Part shown: in pieces, positions 49,801 to 61,995 of the stretch | How the letters are laid out: each line of letters starts with the position of its first letter | How positions within the stretch are numbered: position 1 is the stretch's first letter | NCBI RefSeq assembly: GCF_003073045.1 | Contig: NC_037601.1 | Span: 11,023,807-11,087,806, forward strand | DNA: 64,000 nt | DNA from: Pomacea canaliculata | Taxonomy: Eukaryota; Mollusca; Gastropoda; Architaenioglossa; Ampullariidae | Direction of reading: 5' to 3' | The notes under the pieces: generated by a model | Told to the model about the DNA's origin: nothing | Seen by the model: only the letters and a program-made list of their open reading frames with translations | Databases searched by the model: none | Translations under genes and position numbers: made by a program

Positions 49801-52800
49801 GTTGCTCTTGGGAAGGCGCTACAAAGTGCCACGTGTGCGAAAAACTGCCTACCAAAGGTCCTTCATGCTAGCAGCCATCATCATTCTGAATAAAAGGCAC
49901 AAGGACTCATAAGGCTGCCATATTACCTGGCATCCTCCTTAGGAGGTTCACGTATATGTGTGAGAAGGTTTAGGTGTGCGTGTGTGTTGAATATCTTGTA
50001 TGGGTATGTATGTCTGCCCATTATGTTGTGTGTGTATATATATACATGCTCATATTATGTTTGTATATGTGGTTGGGTTTGTGAGCAAAATAAAAATTTG
50101 TCTTGGACTTCCTCAGATAATAAATAAAGTTTGATTTGATAAATGAAGCCTGCATGCTACATACCTAACCGCCAATGAGCCTTAAGACATAAACATATTA
50201 AATGACCAACTACCTTTCAATCATCAAGGGAAAAACGTAAGTATAACTACCATACATTTCCCCAATGGCAAAACAGAGAATATGACTAAATAGTTGACTT
50301 ACCTTACAGTCATCCATTACAAGAGACATGTCCTGTGCCAGGTAAAAATCGCTCAGTTCAAACAACAAAGGGTAGCAAATGACTGTTCTTCCACAAGCTC
50401 GATATATCTGTCAGCAAAATTTAACACAAATGACTGTCCACATGATCAAAAAAGCCATTGTAAAATACAACACTGTCAGTGTGCTGCTTATGCTCTTAGT
50501 TAATTTTAAGTACACAAAAAGCCCCACTCGCTGGGATGATGGCTATTTCTCACTTACCAACCCTCTTCCCCCAGCACATGCATACATAAAATATTATACT
50601 TCCCCACTCATCTAGGATGGAGCATGAAAATAGCTCAAACAGATCATTCATCTAATACCAGGGTAAAATATTAAAGAAAAAATTCCACAATACATCAACA
50701 CCCAATCTGAGTTTAGAAAAAACAGAAACAGCATGCAAAAATATCAAGATGTTCACAAATGGGGATGGTTGAACAAAACTAGATATTGTAATGTGTCTAC
50801 TTGACAAAACTGCCTGTTGTGGTTTGCCTACTTGACAATTCTGTAATGCATCTGCTTGATAAAGCTATATGGTGTGATTCCAGTATGTCCCCGCTACATT
50901 TATTTTTCAGTGAAAATGCCTTTGTAAGCCTTTACCTTTGAGGTGCTAAGAACACCAAAGGGTCGTGGGGGACGACCTGTTAATCCCAATTTTTGGTTGA
51001 AACCAAGGCTACAGTAAGCTTTTGTAAGTTCCTTTGGTGACCATATTTGAATTGGTTCCACCTGGTGAGGCGTTTGTGTCTGAATGCCATACGTTGCTAA
51101 TAACTGCTGCAACCTTACAGACTCTGCAATAAGTACAACCTGAACAACCAGGTCTGGTGCAGTGCCCTGGAAAAAAAATTATAATTGGATCATTAGCCTG
51201 AAATTTAGTTTTGGACATTCATGTCAGCTATAAACACAAAAGATCGTTCAATGGCTCTTTTTCACTTTCCAAAACCTGAATGACAGCTCTCCTGGAAACA
51301 GGAAATAATATACCCAATATCTCAACTTATCGTAGTTGTTATTTACTGAAGGTATATATATATTCTATTATGCTCAAATTCTTTTGATACCAAGAAATTT
51401 CATACTTCTATTTGTAAATAAGTTTTCAACAGAAAAATAAAAATAGCAACTGAATAACCATTCAGCCTTTACTGCACCTGAAATGTGGAGTAACGAGTGT
51501 TGAACTTTGGTCTCTCTAGTGCTGGAAGATGGCGTCTCACAACGTCCAGCTCGTTTATGAGCAGCAGTTCCTCATCTACAATAAAGAGATAGTACTATCA
51601 ACCAACAGATGTCTCATAATTACAAAGCATTTGATGATGATGATGATGTCGATTTATAATGCGCAGGTATCCATTCAGAAGAATGCTCATTGCGCAGAAA
51701 AAACAAAAGAAGAAAAAATAAAGTGAACAAATATTTAAAACACCAGGAAAGTAAAAAGTATAGACAGAAGTGTTTCTTGGTAGTTTAAGACTGGTTTGAA
51801 ATAAACAGATGGGTCTTCAGTCTTTTGCGAAACGTGGTTGGTGTGATTTGGCACCGACATCCCAATCCAGCATTTAGTTAGGATACAAGACAAAATTAAT
51901 CCCCGATATTTACCTGTAGAATCCATACTGATTGAGATAGCAATGCGAAACTAAGGCAATCTCCAGTGTACAGAGAAAAGAAGACTGCCCTTTTGAAAGT
52001 TTCAGCAAGGTGTAAAAGTGATTGCATGTTGAGTCATACGGTAAACGGATGATATCAGGCTTAAATGTTGTGTTTGCTAACCAAGGACCATCTGACATGA
52101 GTGCCAAATTCTTTAAGATCTTTACAACCATAGTAAATAGCTCCTCAGATTCAGGAATACTGCCATTTAACACAAAGGTTGACTCAGTACAGTCAATATT
52201 CTCAACATGTAAATGGCTGTGAAACACAAAGAACTTTCCTCTGGTAACACAGGTTTTATCAACATTTACTACATACCTGCAGCTTTTATGGGCCAGCAAT
52301 CTAAAGACTATTTAAGGATTTTTTAATGTCTTTCACCATATAAGAGCAATTTGTCTACTTTGATATTTTTTCACCACATCAGAAAGACCCTCTTTTTATA
52401 TCAAAGAAGTAATTATTAGTAAGAGTAGGAAATTCAACCAGTACACTATAAGACACAAAGATCAGCAAAGCTTTAAATGACAATAGTGTTGGGGTGGAAA
52501 GAACTGTGCAGTTTAGCTTTCCTTAAGCAGTGAAATATTATCAAAGATACAAAGGAAAGACTTCTCTTTGCTTTTGTTGAGAATAACTAAAGGGGAAATT
52601 GCTTTAATTACCAATAAGTAGGAAGTCCTTCAACAAGCAATATTTCTTGTTTTGATGAAGTGGGATGTATTTCATATAATTACTGAATAATCAATGTATG
52701 GCCATTTCTGTTTCTCTTACTGTACACGTTTTATTGTATTATACTCACACAGCATCTGACTGATGAGGTATACAGCTTGCCCCCATAGGAAGATTCCATC

Positions 52801-55800
52801 TGTGGAGCCTTCTGGTGATGGTAGTCTCTCTTGGTTTCCAAGTGACCTCTCCAACTCAATTAAATCTTTGGGTACATAATAATACATAGGCAGCAGCCAT
52901 CCTGCAACAGTTTCATTAGCTTGAACAGTAACTCTTCCCTCACCTCTCACCCATAACACACACATAACTTAAGGAAAAAAATCTATAATACTACTACTAC
53001 AAATACTACTAATAATAATTAGCAAATAAAAAGCTATAGGGCTAGGGATGTGTTGTTGAGGATAAAGAAGACCTTACATGTGATAAAAGCATCTTAATTA
53101 AAAGTATTAACATAGCATAAATCCTCATGCTGCTAGACAGTAGAGAGAAGCAGATGAGATGAGACTTTATACATTTCACATGTAACATAAAATAGTGGAC
53201 ATACACTTGACAGCACACACTTAACATTCTGCTCTATTAGCTAATAATATATTCTGTGATAAAAGAAATGCAGAAACTAAAACACACCATCTTGTGAATT
53301 GAAGAGAAGAGGGTTGATTAACTCCATGTACATGTCTTGCTCTTCCTTGTTTCCCTTGAAAATACCTGTTTACCAAAAAGACAACATGGAAACAGTGTAA
53401 TGTAGGTTACATACAAAAGAAAGCTATTACAAGAGAGAAACAGCAAGGGTTCCCATATTTAATGGATATATATGGACAGTATTTCTAGACCCAATATCTT
53501 CCAAAACTAGCCGTGTTATAGCCTTAGTTGTTGGCATGGCGTTAAACACAAATCTTCCAAAACTAAATTTAGTCATTATGGCATTAGGGATGTACAGCTC
53601 TAGGCAAACAGATTTGTTATTTTGTTTCAGTAGGTCTTCTCTCTACATATGCTAGGACTTCTGTAACATGGTGTGAGAGATTACTGGTTAGTTTCATTCG
53701 AAGTGCTGAGCAAGGTCTGACTGACTTCTGACAGAAATCTGCTCATTTGGATCAAACTTGATTCGGCCTTTCTGAATCTAGATCAGTGGTTCTTAACCTT
53801 GTTTGAGGTACCGAACCTACATGTTTCATATACACATTCACTGAACCTAGTGTCATCACAAATTGTGGGTGTGTCTTGACCTCCGTGGCGGAGGCTCTGC
53901 CGAACCCCTGAGACCGACTCACCGAACCCTGGTTAAGAACCACTGATCTAGATCTTATGACACACAAAGTCCTTTAAGGCTCATGTATATAATTCACAAA
54001 CTATAGCATTTCACAATTTAGAAATGTCTATGCGAGTGCTAGTATCTTTAAAAAAGTACAAAAACCTTTAGGCTATTAATTTATTTATAAACAATGCTAT
54101 TTCTAGGTTTATTTGGTGACTTACTGTCAATGAGAAGGTAGACAAAGAAAAGTGGCCATTCACACTCAATGCCATCAAAATTCTGAAAACAAAAACTTCA
54201 AGTGTTTTTTCTCTACCAAATATTATAATTAATAAGTTTAATCTCTTCTGACTTTTTTTTTATTAATGTAAGAATGAATGAAGATCTGTTGGGAACTTTG
54301 ATATAATACAATTATTCAATATTACTTGATGGCCCTTAATCTATTAACAGAAGGATGAAAATCTCAAAGTATTTTTATATAATGTGCAGGTATCTGTGAG
54401 GATCATTCATTCTCTTATAGCTTAAGTCCATTGCATAGAGCAGATATTGTATAAGACAAGCTTAACAATGCTTCTAAACAATATTTTAAAACAGGTGGCC
54501 AACATATACCTTGATCTCTGCTGGTTTGTAGTATTTACGGCTTTTATCCTCCAGCACAGTCTTATAACCATCTCTAAAGAACCTCTTGATTCCAAATTTC
54601 CCTTTCAAACGACGAAGAACCTTGTTGATGGCTCTGTATTTGATGGGGTTCTCATGAATGGCAAATGCTGGCCAGCAGAGTGTAGGCAGTAAAGAAGCAT
54701 CTGTGTTCTGTTACCATTTTTAGTACTTTAATATCATGATTTTTGAACTGTGAATAGATTTAGCATGTTAAGTTAAAAGTTAAAAAATGCCTTAAGTGAT
54801 TCCATTAAGCAAACTAAAAATGTCAACATCTCTCCTTGAGTCTGCTGCTACAGACAACAACCAGCGCATGTATGACTGTAAGACTAACTAGAGGAATATG
54901 CTTTCTCATATCTCACATCATTAAAAATGACTACAAAATTGTACATTTCAAGTAATTTTTTTTTTGGAAGCAAACAAAACTATGGACAAAAGACATCCTC
55001 ATTAACTGTATAAGTAATTATAGCACCAATGACTATTTCAATCTGCATCCCTCAAATTTTACTTCACTGTTAGGCAGCTTTTATGAGATTTTTAATGATT
55101 TCATAATTTTATTTATGATTTTGAAGCCACATGTCCTTGTCTGATTTGATGTCATTAGTCCTGCTAAATATGATAGTCACACAACTTCCCCTTCCCCCCA
55201 AAGCCATGGCATATGTCTTTGTTGTGTGTACTGATGTCTTCTCGTGAATATTTATCAGCAGCAGAGAACAGATAGGTCAATCACTAGAAGCTGCTCACAG
55301 ATACTTTTCAGCACAGGTATTATAAGAAACCGGTTTTTTTTTTCAGTTTTTGAGCTCAAGGTGTTAATTTGTGCTATAAATTGAGTCTTTAGGGTTTAAT
55401 ATGGTTGCTTTTGCATTTATCCCTGATAACTACCTTAGTTTGGTCTTTTAAATTTTCATAAAAACTTTTGCCATAAAAATAAATTTTTGAAGCAAATGAA
55501 TCTGTTTCACCACAGATTTTTTAACCATGTAAAGAAATCTACCTTAGAGTTAGATTCACGAGGAAGAATGGTCTCAAAGATGGTTCTATTTCTGTTGTGT
55601 GCATCAATGTCAGCAAAGATGACAGACCAGGCAGCACCATGCTCTCCAAACATGTTGCATCCATTCACAGCTTCCAGAGCTGCTTTGGCTATCCCAATAG
55701 AGCTACACCAATCAGATATTTACAGACATGTAAGTAAAAAAGTATTAACATGACCTTTAGGATCTTGGCAAACATAGCTGTTCTGTTCTCACACTATGTA

Positions 55801-58800
55801 ATACAAAAACACATGTGACAAACAGGGATGAAACAGCTGTTGATTTCAGACTACTTACTTTTACGATAGGAATTCCCTCTAGCTGACCAAACATATAATA
55901 TGTAGAAAACCAATATTTCTGGTTGTACAGATTTATCAAAGATGGTTTGCTGTTTACCCAAGTCATTATAGACATAATAATTATAAAATACATCCTCAAA
56001 ATATGACAATATCCAAGTAAGAAAAATTTTAATTTGTATACCTTTTATCTGATTACCTATGGAAACATGGTCTAAAAATTATTTTGATCAGCTATGTCTT
56101 TTAAGTAAACGCAAAGGTTACAGTGATTAACAAAATACATACACAGTGTGCCACATAGAGGGATCATTAAGAACCTGAAACATCATATAACCTTCCTCCT
56201 TCAGGATGCAAGTATTTCATATGGCTCAATCAAAAGTTCATTGTATTCAAACATAACTTTAAACCCACAATACATAACAAAAATTCACACAAACTAAATA
56301 GCAGTTTTTTTACATTGTAAAATGCTGCACTCTTCCCTAACTCTTTTCCTTAAATTTCTAGTAATACATCTGGCTGAAAGAGGGTTGGTGAGTAAATCTA
56401 AAATATGGGGTAATAAAATTTGAAAAAAATAATGTTCACACTATAAATAAATGTGAAATAAAAAAATAGTTGAATATTTTACAGGAAAAATTTTGTGATC
56501 TTTCCTTGAATTGAGCATGGGAATTACACTTCTTTCATCATTGTCAGCTATAGAACTCCCTTTCTCTCTCATAGTGAAAATTAAACTTGAAGGTATAGTT
56601 GATCTTGACAGTTCTCTTGAACCACCCAGTTGGGCTATAACAGACCATACCATTAGTTGACTGCTAGTTTTCTTCAGATGGCTGACAGCTAAGTAGTCAA
56701 GAGAGTGAGGGTATTATGCCATACCACCTGGTAAATATTCAAGAAAGACAATTTACTTTAAAAGTTTTGATCGTCTCCAACATGACCAGATGAGATGACC
56801 ATAGGAGAATAAAGACAAGAGGGCTGGGGAGATAACTCACCCAAGCAAGTACCTGTGTTTAAGGATGGGTAACCACCACTGCACCAACTGAATCCATAGC
56901 CACAGCGATGGAAGACAACTTCAAGATTTCTTTCCTCACACCAAACCACATTCTTTCACATGTGGCTATAATGGAGGGACTGCAAGTGGCTAAGATTCTT
57001 TGCGCTGAGTCAGATGGATAAAACTCTGCCTGAGATGGCTTGCCAGATAAGAGCCATACATGTACATCAAGACAGTTCAGAGTCAGGATGAGAGAGACCT
57101 GACATAGGTTGCTGCAGAAACTTGGGGAAACCTGGGAGATAACCAGAGGTATTCAGACAGTAAGAGCAGGTCTGTCATCTATGACATCCAATTGAGCAGA
57201 CAACCACATGTAACCCTCTGAGCATGCTGATTAACTGTGGTAAAATGTAGGAGGGTAGGCATTTCCCCAGAAGATCATTCCAATCAAGAGAGAAGGTGCC
57301 CAGTGCTCATGCTTGCTGATTAGGAACTGGTGAGGTAAAGGTGGGTAACCGCGTTCCACCAAGCTGTGAAGAGATCTATCTTTGTGTGGAAAAACCTGAG
57401 GCAAAAATGGTTTGAGATCCAAGGGTAAAGTGACCACTCTGTGGGTGCTGCCACTATCAGCTGAGAAAACTGACAAAAACATTCAACACTTCAGAAAATT
57501 CATGACAAATTAATCTCTTAATGGTACTGTGGCTTCTATTTCTTTCCACAGTAGCTGTGCTCTCACAGCCCAACCATATTGTGCACATTTAATTATTGTG
57601 TACTTAGTTGTTGATAGTGTAAGAATTTTTGTGGCCTATTTCTGTGTACTTCATATCCGTTTACTTATCTTTCACATAGAATTTTGAAAATTAAAAAAAT
57701 ACCATTTTATGCTCTTGGACATTGACCTTTTCTCGTGATACATTATTTAATCTCATGTACTTCAAGTATGGATCTTCAAGTGGCAGCCAAACTATTGTGT
57801 ATTTGATACAAGTGTTTAGCACATAGCTGTAATACTGTGCATATGCAATGCCAAAAAGTATCAGAGAATGAGTGTTCATCACCTTGCATGAATTTCTGTG
57901 CTTCCATTGTTGTATTTACTGCCCCTTTCCCACATACCATAGTCTGGTGTGCGGTAGGCTCGTTCAACATAGAATACAAGATTTTGAATGAAGTTAACCT
58001 CATCAGTGGTGTACACCACCTGGAAGACAAAGTGTAATACAGTGATAAAAGATTTTCAAGCAAAACTACTCTTAACTACATAAGCTGAGACAATGAATGC
58101 TAGGAATTCTAAGGGATCATACCTTCAAGAAATGTTATCTCCAAACTGAGATTAAATCTATGTTTCATGATCATATATCAAATCATAACTCTGCCACTCT
58201 CTTAATTGGACTAATATGGAGAAACATTTGACCAAGTTTGGAAAAAGATTTTATATGTCACATTAACTGGTACCAAGCTGGGTCAAATGTTATGTGAAGA
58301 AAAGCCATGAGGTGGGTGGGTGTGGGGTGGTCAGGCAGTCATATACACAAATACACTGGTTTCAACAACATTTATTGCCATGCAAGTAGTAATAAATTTT
58401 ACTTTCATGCCACATTACCTGAAGCCCTGAAGTAATCATCTGTGAAAGTGTTAGCAAAAACAGACCAATAACATCAATCTGGAAGAGAGCAAAACTGAGT
58501 CATTTAACATCACTGCACATTCATCAAAAATGAATGATTTACAATCATTTACACCACACAAACAACTGACAGTTGCATCAACTCACTGGCTCACACACCA
58601 TACACAATATCTTCAAATAAATACGAAGTTATAAAAGAATAATTTTTAAGATGTGTAGTCTGGAAACAGGCAGTAATATCACTAATAAACAATTTTGATT
58701 CTTTACAACTTGTTTGCTTTTCTGATACAAAGTTATAAAGATTGTTACTACTTCTAGAAGTGCCACACACAGCCATATCAGCATTATTTGATACTTGAAA

Positions 58801-61800
58801 CAGTGCAAAACATTTACCAGTAAAATGCACAGTCGTTGTTGATACAAGCAATAGCACTCCTATGTATATATCAAAGTGCAAATAGCCATTGTTATATGGG
58901 AATACCCAACCCACTGAAGAAGAAAATATTAAGCTGTATAATTCTGCAGCTCAAGGTATTCCCCACTAACACATCTTCCATTTAGATCAGGGGTGGGGAA
59001 CATTTTTCTGCTGGAGGAGGGGAGACTGATGCTTTACCCCGAGCCAACAACTAAGGCTATATCATGGCAAGACAACCATCCCTGCTTGAGGGCCATCTGG
59101 ATGTTTTATAACATTATTTATGGCCACATACAATTATCAACTTAAAAATTAGCCTGCTGTATTTGGTCAAACCATAAACACTGCCAGCCTGCCTGTCCTC
59201 TGAGTCATCACAGTTGGATGGAATGCAGGCAGCTGACAAGAAGCATACACATCTGTTTTGTCACAAACACACAAGTGTCTTGTCATTTCTGTAATGGATG
59301 TTTCTTACTTTTCCTTCATTATAATGATTTATTTACTATAAATTTATGGAAAAAGCTTCTAGATTTATTGAATTTTAAATCCCCCCTGCAGTTGCCTTGG
59401 CCAGGTCAGGCCAAATGATTTCACAGACTTTACGTGGCACATGGGCTGAATTATCCCGACCCCTGATTTAGACCCATGGACACAAAAGTGAAGGTACCTG
59501 TAAATGTTCATATTCAGTGTCTCCGAAGATTGGGTCACCGGTAACCAAGTCAAATGCTGAATGCAAAGCATTCTCTGGACTTTGATTCCTTTTAAACAAT
59601 TCCACCTGATTAAACAATCGAAATACAACAGTCAGTAGCCACCACTAAGCACTTCTCACCATGTCTCTATTACAGGATTCCATCAAGAATTTTGGATCAG
59701 TCTTAATCATAGATAGAAAATTTTGTATTTATTTTAACAATCACTGGCATCATTATAACTCTTTTTCAAAATATGTGATTAGCTCTAAACTCAATCAATA
59801 AAATTTATATGATTGAAGTCCTAAGTAGGTGGCTTGGAGTACTAATTATAACTATAGACAATTTCAACTTTGTCAAGTCAAAGCTCTGGGTTAGAGACTG
59901 ACTGATACCTTCTCTGCCTGACGTATCCAGCAATACAAAATTCCTCTCATGCATTTAACACTTGCTTGACCAAGCTCATGTGTCCTACCTTTGTCGTTGT
60001 CAATACGCCTAGGGAGAAAAAAAAAAAAAGCAATGATCTAACTCATGACAATAAATGGATACAAGTAAATTCATACAGATGTGTACAATGTAATGCAAGT
60101 TACTTTCATCAACCTTAACTATGTACTATTACACATTAAAAAAAATACTTGTACCAACTAGAAGTCATTCCTGTACATTTAGTGTTTAGTGTGTGTGTGT
60201 GTCTTGTGTAGTAATTGGCCCATGCACATAAGTGTTTAAATTCCTGCATGCAGAAGTGAGCAAAATAATATCAAACAAGGTTGTGTCTATTTATATAACT
60301 TTGCCATATTAATATTGAGAGCAATGCTCTAAATCTATATTTCAGTATAATAAAATGTAATGTAGCTGCTATTATCTTTTTCCTGTTAGTATCATCCCCA
60401 ATAAATAAGAATACTGCTTTGCTTAGTACTACGTGATATCACATTAATTTGTGTGCTACCACACCATAGGGTGATATACATATTTTGATACAATCAGTTT
60501 AACATGTTACTTTGAAAATGCAAACAGTCTGTACTCAGGACAACAAAACACTATGCACTAATATTTTTATAGAATATAAGATGCAATATTTAATATATTT
60601 TCAAGAATAATTGTTATACAATGCCCTCAAAAATGTTTTAGAATGCTGTACCATCTATAACAAATATTAATAGTATGACTTACATGCTACACCATTGTCG
60701 ATGATCCATTAGTTGGCATGTCTAAAATACCACAAAACTGCTTATGGCAGTCTAAATTTTAGAACAGTTTGGTCATTGCCAAATTTACTGGAACAATATA
60801 AACCAAAAAGAATGAGCTTGCAAAGCAGACCTGTAAGCTTGAGAGAGAGCCCAAGCTGCCATTGCACAATAAATACTGTCTCGAACATATCCCACTCTGT
60901 TGGCATTGTTCTTTGATCCAATGGCTGGGAAGAGTCCTAATGTGCAGCTCTGATACTGTAGAATCTGTCTCTTCACTGAAACAAGTATTTTATAGTTTGT
61001 AACCATAGAGGAGTAGGCAATTAACTACAAAAAAATCAATCTGTGTTTGAATTTCTTTATAACAATCATTTATGTCCCCTCATTACAGTAGTACCACAGC
61101 TACTTTCTAGGCATCACAATGAGAAAAAACCCCACTGCAGTTCTCTTAGACATGCATATGCAAAGGCATGTATACAATCAGCCTCTTTTACTCATGCTTA
61201 AGCTGCTGGAAATGAGAAGTCTTTCAACTTTAATTCTGTATTTGGTAGAGCAGAACTACGATTATGTACTTTTTTAAGTCTTCAAGGTTTTTGATTGTAG
61301 AAAACAATTTACTTTCTTGCTAATGCTGGTTGTAAGTTTCCTGCATAGGTCTCCACATTGTTTTGATCACTGTTATTTTTCCAACAATTTGCAATGTAAA
61401 ATTTATAGTGCTTATACATATCTCTCAGGGCATGACGACAATTAAGTTACTATAATGCTTTACTGTGTCACAAACATGAGAGCGCACGCGCGCGCGCGCA
61501 CACACACACAGAAAACGAAGGTGCTTGAACAGAGGAAAGTACGTGGGAATAAACAAGCTAAACAGAGGTGAGTGAGGCGTGCAGTCGTGTGTCATTAATA
61601 AACTGCCTTTAATGAACCGGGTGATATAGATATTTCAGTTTGTTTTAGCATTGGTTACAATTAGGCCTTGTAACGTCACATTACTAAACTTGAAACTACA
61701 CCCAGTTTTGGTGCGGCACGTTGGCTGAGAAGAGCGTCGACTGCTCCCCCCACCCCTAAGCCTCCCCACCCACACTATCAAATTGGTTCCAACCATTCTT

Positions 61801-61995
61801 TTCATACTTTTCAAACATGGTACTCCGGAGTGCTTTCAATGGGAAAAAAAAATCTAAAATGTCGGCAGTCATCACAATTAACTTACCACGAATGTAAAAT
61901 CCATCAAGTTTTTCAGCAATAACGCTATGAGGAAGATGAAAGTGCATCTTGAATTCCTCGTCCCCAATGCGTGAATCTTCTCGAGCTCGAAACAT
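37825..61995 (-). CDS. PHKB: Phosphorylase b kinase regulatory subunit beta (PHKB), complete, 24 coding exons
   Basis: Regulatory subunit of phosphorylase kinase, the (alpha-beta-gamma-delta)4 enzyme that switches on glycogen phosphorylase; beta is a scaffold and inhibitory subunit phosphorylated by PKA (family knowledge). The exons listed in the two region entries join in phase to 3216 nt, 1071 aa; human PHKB is 1093 aa. Similarity is high throughout, for example [47 protein letters not shown] and [15 protein letters not shown]. These and the terminus distinguish it from the alpha subunits. The protein ends CCLS, a CaaX prenylation box, like CLIS in human beta. Start chosen at 61995: first in-frame Met, with family-like AEKLDGFY soon after. 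Divergent to ITFG1. Introns are rich in LINEs and MITEs. Confidence 0.97.
43140..43560. other. PHKB: PHKB intron sequence, possible old repeat
   Basis: The phrase tatgctggttagc occurs at about 43418 and 43507, and the stretch is unusually pyrimidine-rich. It has the look of a decayed interspersed repeat, but I cannot name it. The neighbouring intron stretch 43800-44160 likewise holds no recognisable gene. Confidence 0.3.
44800..45180 (+). mobile_element. LINE reverse-transcriptase fragment (CR1-like)
   Basis: Plus-strand reading gives [20 protein letters not shown] (usual form GVPQGSVLGPILFxLY) and [14 protein letters not shown], the active-site box with both aspartates kept. It continues as a degraded VSDLDVKS segment. 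Inserted antisense in a PHKB intron; truncated at both ends. Confidence 0.8.
45938..48210. repeat. Large unclassified repeat with inverted TACCAGATGACATGAC modules
   Basis: At 45941-46087, taccagatgacatgac and its inverse gtcatgtcatctggta bracket about 115 bp, a compact inverted-repeat unit. Immediately after it, 46095-46165 matches the second module of the element at 13960-14030 (ggcatttcttctttgtactg, then gcatgactatatagagacta). The following 1.6 kb has no long reading frame but a base composition richer in G+C than the introns around it, and resembles 56800-57480. A further taccaggtgatat end lies at 48188. The outer boundaries are uncertain. Confidence 0.55.
48480..50140 (+). mobile_element. 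LINE (CR1/L2-like), most of the reverse transcriptase and the 3' end
   Basis: Plus-strand blocks in order: [16 protein letters not shown] (about 48520), [10 protein letters not shown] (48743), LQFAYKPRR (48819), [20 protein letters not shown] (48910), [11 protein letters not shown] (49220, active site intact), [11 protein letters not shown] (49330), [14 protein letters not shown] (49585), [20 protein letters not shown] (49787) and a stop near 49910. The tail ends agataataaataaagtttga near 50135. Several stops and frame changes; dead. It lies antisense in the PHKB intron between exons 14 and 15. Confidence 0.88.
51633..51905 (-). mobile_element. LINE 3' tail (minus strand)
   Basis: Minus-strand reading gives [12 protein letters not shown], the usual end of CR1-like proteins, then an untranslated tail ending in ATC repeats at 51633-51650, preceded by gcgcattataaatcgaca. 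In the PHKB intron between exons 11 and 12. Confidence 0.65.
51910..52299 (-). other. Open frame of 129 codons in a PHKB intron, flanked by splice-like signals
   Basis: Not recognised. The frame reads [20 protein letters not shown] and [20 protein letters not shown], of ordinary amino-acid make-up. A ctgcag acceptor-like site (exon start 52276) and a ctacag|gtaaat donor-like site (exon end 51914) bracket 363 nt. The frame enters and leaves in phase 2, whereas PHKB crosses this intron in phase 1, where inclusion would soon meet a stop. It could be an exon of another gene, a poison exon, part of an unknown mobile element (a LINE tail abuts it) or chance. Confidence 0.3.
53784..53945. mobile_element. 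hAT-type MITE, 162 bp
   Basis: Starts cagtggttcttaacctt and ends ggttaagaaccactg, a strong inverted terminal repeat. Flanked by a perfect 8-bp target duplication, atctagat (53776-53783 and 53946-53953). No coding capacity. In the PHKB intron between exons 9 and 10. Confidence 0.95.
56700..57490. repeat. Unclassified repeat related to 13498-14865 and 45938-48210
   Basis: Begins with ccacctggtaaatattcaag, the inverse of the splice-donor-like end module, joined to the second module at 56755-56800 (cagatgagatgaccatagga). The body has a higher G+C content than its flanks and no long frame. In the large PHKB intron between exons 6 and 7 (57882-55703); the rest of that intron shows nothing recognisable. 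Confidence 0.5.
58988..59465. mobile_element. hAT-type MITE, 478 bp
   Basis: Starts caggggtggggaac and ends ccgacccctg. Flanks atttagat (58980-58987) and atttagac (59466-59473) give an 8-bp target duplication with one mismatch. Near its left end an internal block, gagccaacaactaaggctat, resembles repeat sequence at 6595-6625 and 13785-13810, so an older repeat is included. It ends only about 32 bp from the donor of PHKB exon 4. Confidence 0.85.
61482..61510. repeat. Alternating CG/CA dinucleotide tract
   Basis: gcgcac, then CGCGCG, then CACACA, 29 bp of strict purine-pyrimidine alternation, a candidate Z-DNA former. It lies in the first PHKB intron about 380 nt from the exon 1 donor. Confidence 0.9.

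Larger units (their letters stand above)
37825..51166 (-). other. PHKB: PHKB exons 13-24: C-terminal half and CaaX box
   Basis: Exons: 51166-50936, 50407-50303, 48129-48047, 45582-45492, 43742-43575, 43101-42826, 42468-42266, 41809-41672, 40597-40468, 40075-39968, 39213-39139, 38028-37825. They include [67 protein letters not shown] and [14 protein letters not shown], all with direct counterparts in human PHKB. The last four residues, CCLS, fit farnesylation. The intron between exons 14 and 15 (about 2.2 kb) holds a LINE; that between 15 and 16 (about 2.5 kb) holds a large unclassified repeat. Confidence 0.93.
51478..61995 (-). other. PHKB: PHKB exons 1-12: glucoamylase-like N-terminal half
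   Basis: Exons in transcript order: 61995-61887, 60975-60831, 60008-59909, 59605-59498, 58478-58419, 58019-57883, 55702-55543, 54707-54510, 54182-54125, 53365-53288, 52901-52749, 51575-51478. They carry [47 protein letters not shown] and [13 protein letters not shown], the helical (alpha/alpha) glucoamylase-like fold known for the alpha and beta subunits. The phase across exons 11-12 (1, codon TAT) was used to settle the exon 11 donor. Exon 9 is 58 nt and exon 5 is 60 nt. Confidence 0.92.

Noticed and set aside
60681-60730. Possible extra PHKB exon after exon 2 (acceptor-like ttttag and donor-like gtaagt nearby)
   Set aside because: Its frame does not follow from exon 2. Exon 3 at 60008-59909 joins exon 2 in phase and supplies the expected [12 protein letters not shown] sequence directly.
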